Notes under the pieces: generated by a model | What the model was told of the DNA's origin: nothing | The model's database searches: none | What the model saw: the letters and a program-made list of their open reading frames with translations, nothing else | Position numbers and translations under genes: made by a program | Shown here: piece after piece, positions 62,100 through 64,000 of the stretch | How the letters are laid out: each line of letters begins with the position of its first letter | Numbering within the stretch: the stretch's first letter is position 1 | Assembly: GCF_000720135.1 (NCBI RefSeq) | Contig: NZ_JOIU01000021.1 | Span: 1-64,000 of the forward strand | Source: Streptomyces sp. NRRL S-1022 | GTDB lineage: Bacteria; Actinomycetota; Actinomycetes; Streptomycetales; Streptomycetaceae | Direction: 5' to 3' | DNA: 64,000 nt

Positions 62100-63260
62100 T
62101 TGCTGAACCGGCGGGAAGACGGGGAACCGGCGGCCGAGGGGCCGGCGGCGAAGGTCCTGGACGCCGAGCTGTGCCGGGCGCTGTTCGGTTCGCTGCCGCG
62201 CAGCGGGCAGCGGGTGAAGGCCGAACAGTACGTCCGCGGACTGCTGTCCGTGCGCGGGCGCAAGACCCTGCGGAGCATCGCGGCACACTTCGACGGGGCG
62301 TCGGCACAGCAGAACGTGCACCACTTCATCGCCGCCTCGCCCTGGGACTGGGTGCGGGTCCGGCACGACCTGGCCCGGCAGGCGCAGCGGGTCCTGAACC
62401 CGCTGGCATGGGTGATCGACTCCCTGGTCGTCCCCAAGGCGGGTCCGCACTCCGTCGGCGCCGATCCGCAGCCCACCGCGCTGGGCACCGTCAACGGCCA
62501 GCGGGCGGTGGGCACCTGGCTCGCGTCGGAACGGGCGGCCGTCCCGGTCGACTGGCAGTTGCGCCTGTCCGCCCGCTGGACGGCCGATCCGCTGCGGCAG
62601 CGGGCGAGCGTGCCGGCGCACGCCGTGCCGGGCACCGTGGAGGAGTGCGTACGGCAGGCCGTCGCCGGGCTCATGGGCGTCGGCGACATGCCGCCGCTGC
62701 CGGTGGTGGTGGACGTCGGGGAGGCCGACGGCGCCTGCCTCGCCCGCCTGCTGGCGGCGACGGGGCTGCCGTTCGCGGTGCGGGTGGATCCGGCCACGCC
62801 CGTGCGGATCGACCGGTCGCTGCTGCCCAGGTTCGGCGATCTCCAGCGGACCGCCGGGGAGTTGGCCGAGTCCCTGCCGCACCTGCGTCAGCAGGTCAAC
62901 CCCGGTGACGGGCGCACGACGGCGGCGGCGATACCGGTGTCGGCGTCACCGCCGGGGCGGGAGGCCCTGACGCTGCTGGGCGAGTGGCTTCCCGGCCGCC
63001 CGGCGGTGCGCGGGCTGTGGCTCGGCAACTTCGGCGCCGACCACCTGGTGCCCGCGCTCCGGCTCACCCGGCTGCCGGGCGTGGTCGAGCGGGACCGCGC
63101 CGAGATCTCCGACGGGGTCGGGCTGCGGGACTTCGCGGGACGGTCCTTCCCCGGCTGGCACCGGCACATCACGCTGGCGTCCGTCGCCCACCTGGTCGTC
63201 GCGGCGGCCCGCTCGGGGGCGGTGGACGTCCGGGCGGGGATCCCCGGCGATGTCCTGTGA
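62100..63260 (+). CDS. IS701-transposase-like protein, probably inactive as a transposase
   Basis: A 386-residue protein with the fold pattern of IS701 transposases: RGRKTLRSIAAHFDGASAQQNVHHFIAASPWDW at the N-terminus, PKAGPHSVGADPQP in the catalytic core and DFAGRSFPGWHRHITLASVAHL near the end. Active IS701 enzymes have VIDD before the PKxGxHSVG motif; here it is VIDS. The usual ending HYEGRSWRGWHHH has E replaced by A (DFAGRSF). I see no flanking terminal repeats. It may be a domesticated DNA-binding protein linked to butyrolactone regulation. The TTG start follows GGGGGAG. Confidence 0.82.
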   Translation: MLNRREDGEPAAEGPAAKVLDAELCRALFGSLPRSGQRVKAEQYVRGLLSVRGRKTLRSIAAHFDGASAQQNVHHFIAASPWDWVRVRHDLARQAQRVLNPLAWVIDSLVVPKAGPHSVGADPQPTALGTVNGQRAVGTWLASERAAVPVDWQLRLSARWTADPLRQRASVPAHAVPGTVEECVRQAVAGLMGVGDMPPLPVVVDVGEADGACLARLLAATGLPFAVRVDPATPVRIDRSLLPRFGDLQRTAGELAESLPHLRQQVNPGDGRTTAAAIPVSASPPGREALTLLGEWLPGRPAVRGLWLGNFGADHLVPALRLTRLPGVVERDRAEISDGVGLRDFAGRSFPGWHRHITLASVAHLVVAAARSGAVDVRAGIPGDVL

Positions 63261-63270
63261 TGTCCCCCTC

Positions 63271-63313
63271 ATCAACAGGACTACCGTTCGGTAACTTGAC
63301 ACTCTCTGTTGAT
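63271..63313. promoter_or_regulatory. ARE-like palindrome and outer inverted repeat before the second IS701-like gene
   Basis: TACCG-TT-CGGTA (63282-63293) is a 12-bp palindrome, nearly the core of the 51384 site. It is bracketed by ATCAACAG (63271-63278) and CTGTTGAT (63306-63313). TTGACA at 63296-63301 is a promoter-like -35 directly beside it. A butyrolactone receptor could repress this promoter. Confidence 0.6.
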
Positions 63314-63431
63314 CGGTGATGGCTCACCTCCAGTGCTGCCCCTTACGCTCTGGCTGGGCCTCACTCTGGGCTCCCGTTCGATCACAGCGGATGTGCCGCG
63401 AGCACGGGTTGGATCATCAGATAGGAGATTC

Positions 63432-64000
63432 ATGCTCAGCCTCGACCTGCGTCCCACGACCGCAGCACGAGGGACGCTCCCCACGCCCTTTCCGTCCAGC
63501 TCCCACGACGACGTCCTCAGCGAGATCTCCTCGATGCTCTTCGCGTCCCTGTCCCGGAGCGACCAGTGCAGAAAGGCCATGCAGTACTTACGGGGCTTGC
63601 TGGAGACACCTGGGCGCAAATCCATACGCAACATCGCGGCCCTGCTCGGCGAGCAGGTGTCGGAGCAGAACCTCCACCACTTCATCTCGGCCTCCACCTG
63701 GGACTGGACCCCTGTTCGCCGGGCGCTCGCCGAGCACTGGATCGCCGCCTGCCCACCGCGGGCCTGGGTGGTGCAGCCGGTCATCATTCCCAAGACCGGC
63801 CGGCATTCCGTCGGGGTGGACAAGCACTTCTTCCCGACGCTGGGCCAGGTGCTGAACGCCCAGCGCGCCATCGGTGTGTGGGCCGCCTCGGACACCGCCG
63901 GCGCCCCCGTCAACTGGCGTCTGCACCTGCCGCAGACCTGGCTCAAGGACGATGAGCGGCGCAGCCAGGTGTCGATCCCCGCCGGGGTGCCGGTGGAGAC
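63432..64000 (+). CDS. Second IS701-transposase-like protein (runs off the window)
   Basis: Only the first 189 codons are present. SRSDQCRKAMQYLRGLLETPGRKSIRNIAALLG and NLHHFISASTWDW match the IS701 N-terminal region, and IIPKTGRHSVGVDK matches the catalytic core. The segment WVVQPVIIPKTG has no aspartate where IS701 enzymes have VIDD. One TTA codon (63588-63590, codon 53) is present. AGGAG is 5 bases before the ATG. It is a diverged paralogue of the upstream gene. Confidence 0.82.
   Translation, partial: MLSLDLRPTTAARGTLPTPFPSSSHDDVLSEISSMLFASLSRSDQCRKAMQYLRGLLETPGRKSIRNIAALLGEQVSEQNLHHFISASTWDWTPVRRALAEHWIAACPPRAWVVQPVIIPKTGRHSVGVDKHFFPTLGQVLNAQRAIGVWAASDTAGAPVNWRLHLPQTWLKDDERRSQVSIPAGVPVE

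Noticed and set aside
62100..63260. An active insertion sequence
   Set aside because: No terminal inverted repeats or target duplications were found around the gene and catalytic positions look changed.
1..64000. CRISPR arrays, tRNA or rRNA genes
   Set aside because: No regularly spaced repeat-spacer pattern, cloverleaf sequence or rRNA stretch was noticed.

Overview
The window is high-GC chromosomal DNA from a Streptomyces-type actinomycete. The evidence is third-position GC bias, GTG/TTG starts with GGAGG-type ribosome sites, rare TTA codons, a gamma-butyrolactone (AfsA / ArpA-type receptor) locus, and a Streptomyces-style hopanoid operon with MEP-pathway genes. The gene order from the thiolase/FadB pair through idi, galE and the hopanoid operon resembles the S. 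coelicolor SCO67xx region as I remember it; I have not run a comparison.

Layout. 0-4.3 kb: fatty-acid beta-oxidation pair (thiolase, FadB-like) after the tail of a probable CoA-transferase, then a MerR regulator. 4.5-11 kb: amino-acid permease, PfkB kinase, two divergent secreted peptidases, and a five-copy GC-rich hairpin repeat. 11-20 kb: housekeeping and accessory genes (D-amino-acid oxidase, ABC-F protein, DinB-like protein, Tex, GlxA-type AraC regulator, DJ-1 protein, enoyl-CoA hydratase, anti-sigma-type ATPase). 20-23 kb: idi, a cation exporter and galE. 23.2-30.1 kb: a tightly coupled seven-gene cassette with two CDP-alcohol phosphotransferases, a LicC-like nucleotidyltransferase, a glycerol-1-phosphate-dehydrogenase-like enzyme, a GT2 glycosyltransferase and an ABC-2 polysaccharide-type exporter. 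It ends at a strong terminator. This looks like a poorly characterised envelope polymer or glycolipid system. 30.4-43.1 kb: the hopanoid operon (hpnC, hpnD, DUF6380-like small protein, hpnE, polyprenyl synthase, shc, hpnG, hpnH, broken ispG, dxs, class III aminotransferase). 43.1-50.6 kb: XRE-cupin regulator with a perfect double operator, a small membrane protein, tyrosine phosphatase, GH36 alpha-galactosidase, a wrecked LysM/M23 peptidase gene behind a possible c-di-AMP riboswitch, SGNH hydrolase, TetR and an MBL hydrolase. 50.6-64 kb: an accessory signalling island with two paralogous ArpA-type receptors, a third receptor-like TetR, AfsA, carboxylic acid reductase with an SDR, a quinone oxidoreductase, a TetR/MFS pair with an operator array, and two IS701-transposase-like genes that appear to lack catalytic residues.

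How it works together. Dxs (with IspG, if intact elsewhere) and Idi supply C5 units. The polyprenyl synthase makes the prenyl diphosphate, HpnC/D/E make squalene, and Shc cyclises it. HpnH, HpnG and the aminotransferase then build the C35 side chain. In the right-hand island AfsA probably makes a butyrolactone-type signal sensed by the adjacent receptor. Palindromes resembling ARE sites lie before a receptor paralogue and before the second IS701-like gene, so these may form one regulon. Two TTA codons (MFS gene and second IS701-like gene) suggest an additional bldA-type control.

Two otherwise well-conserved genes, the ABC ATPase at 29.5 kb and ispG at 39 kb, carry internal deletions that remove essential parts, and the M23 gene at 47.2 kb has lost its start codon and middle. 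These are either real lesions or sequence errors and should be checked first.
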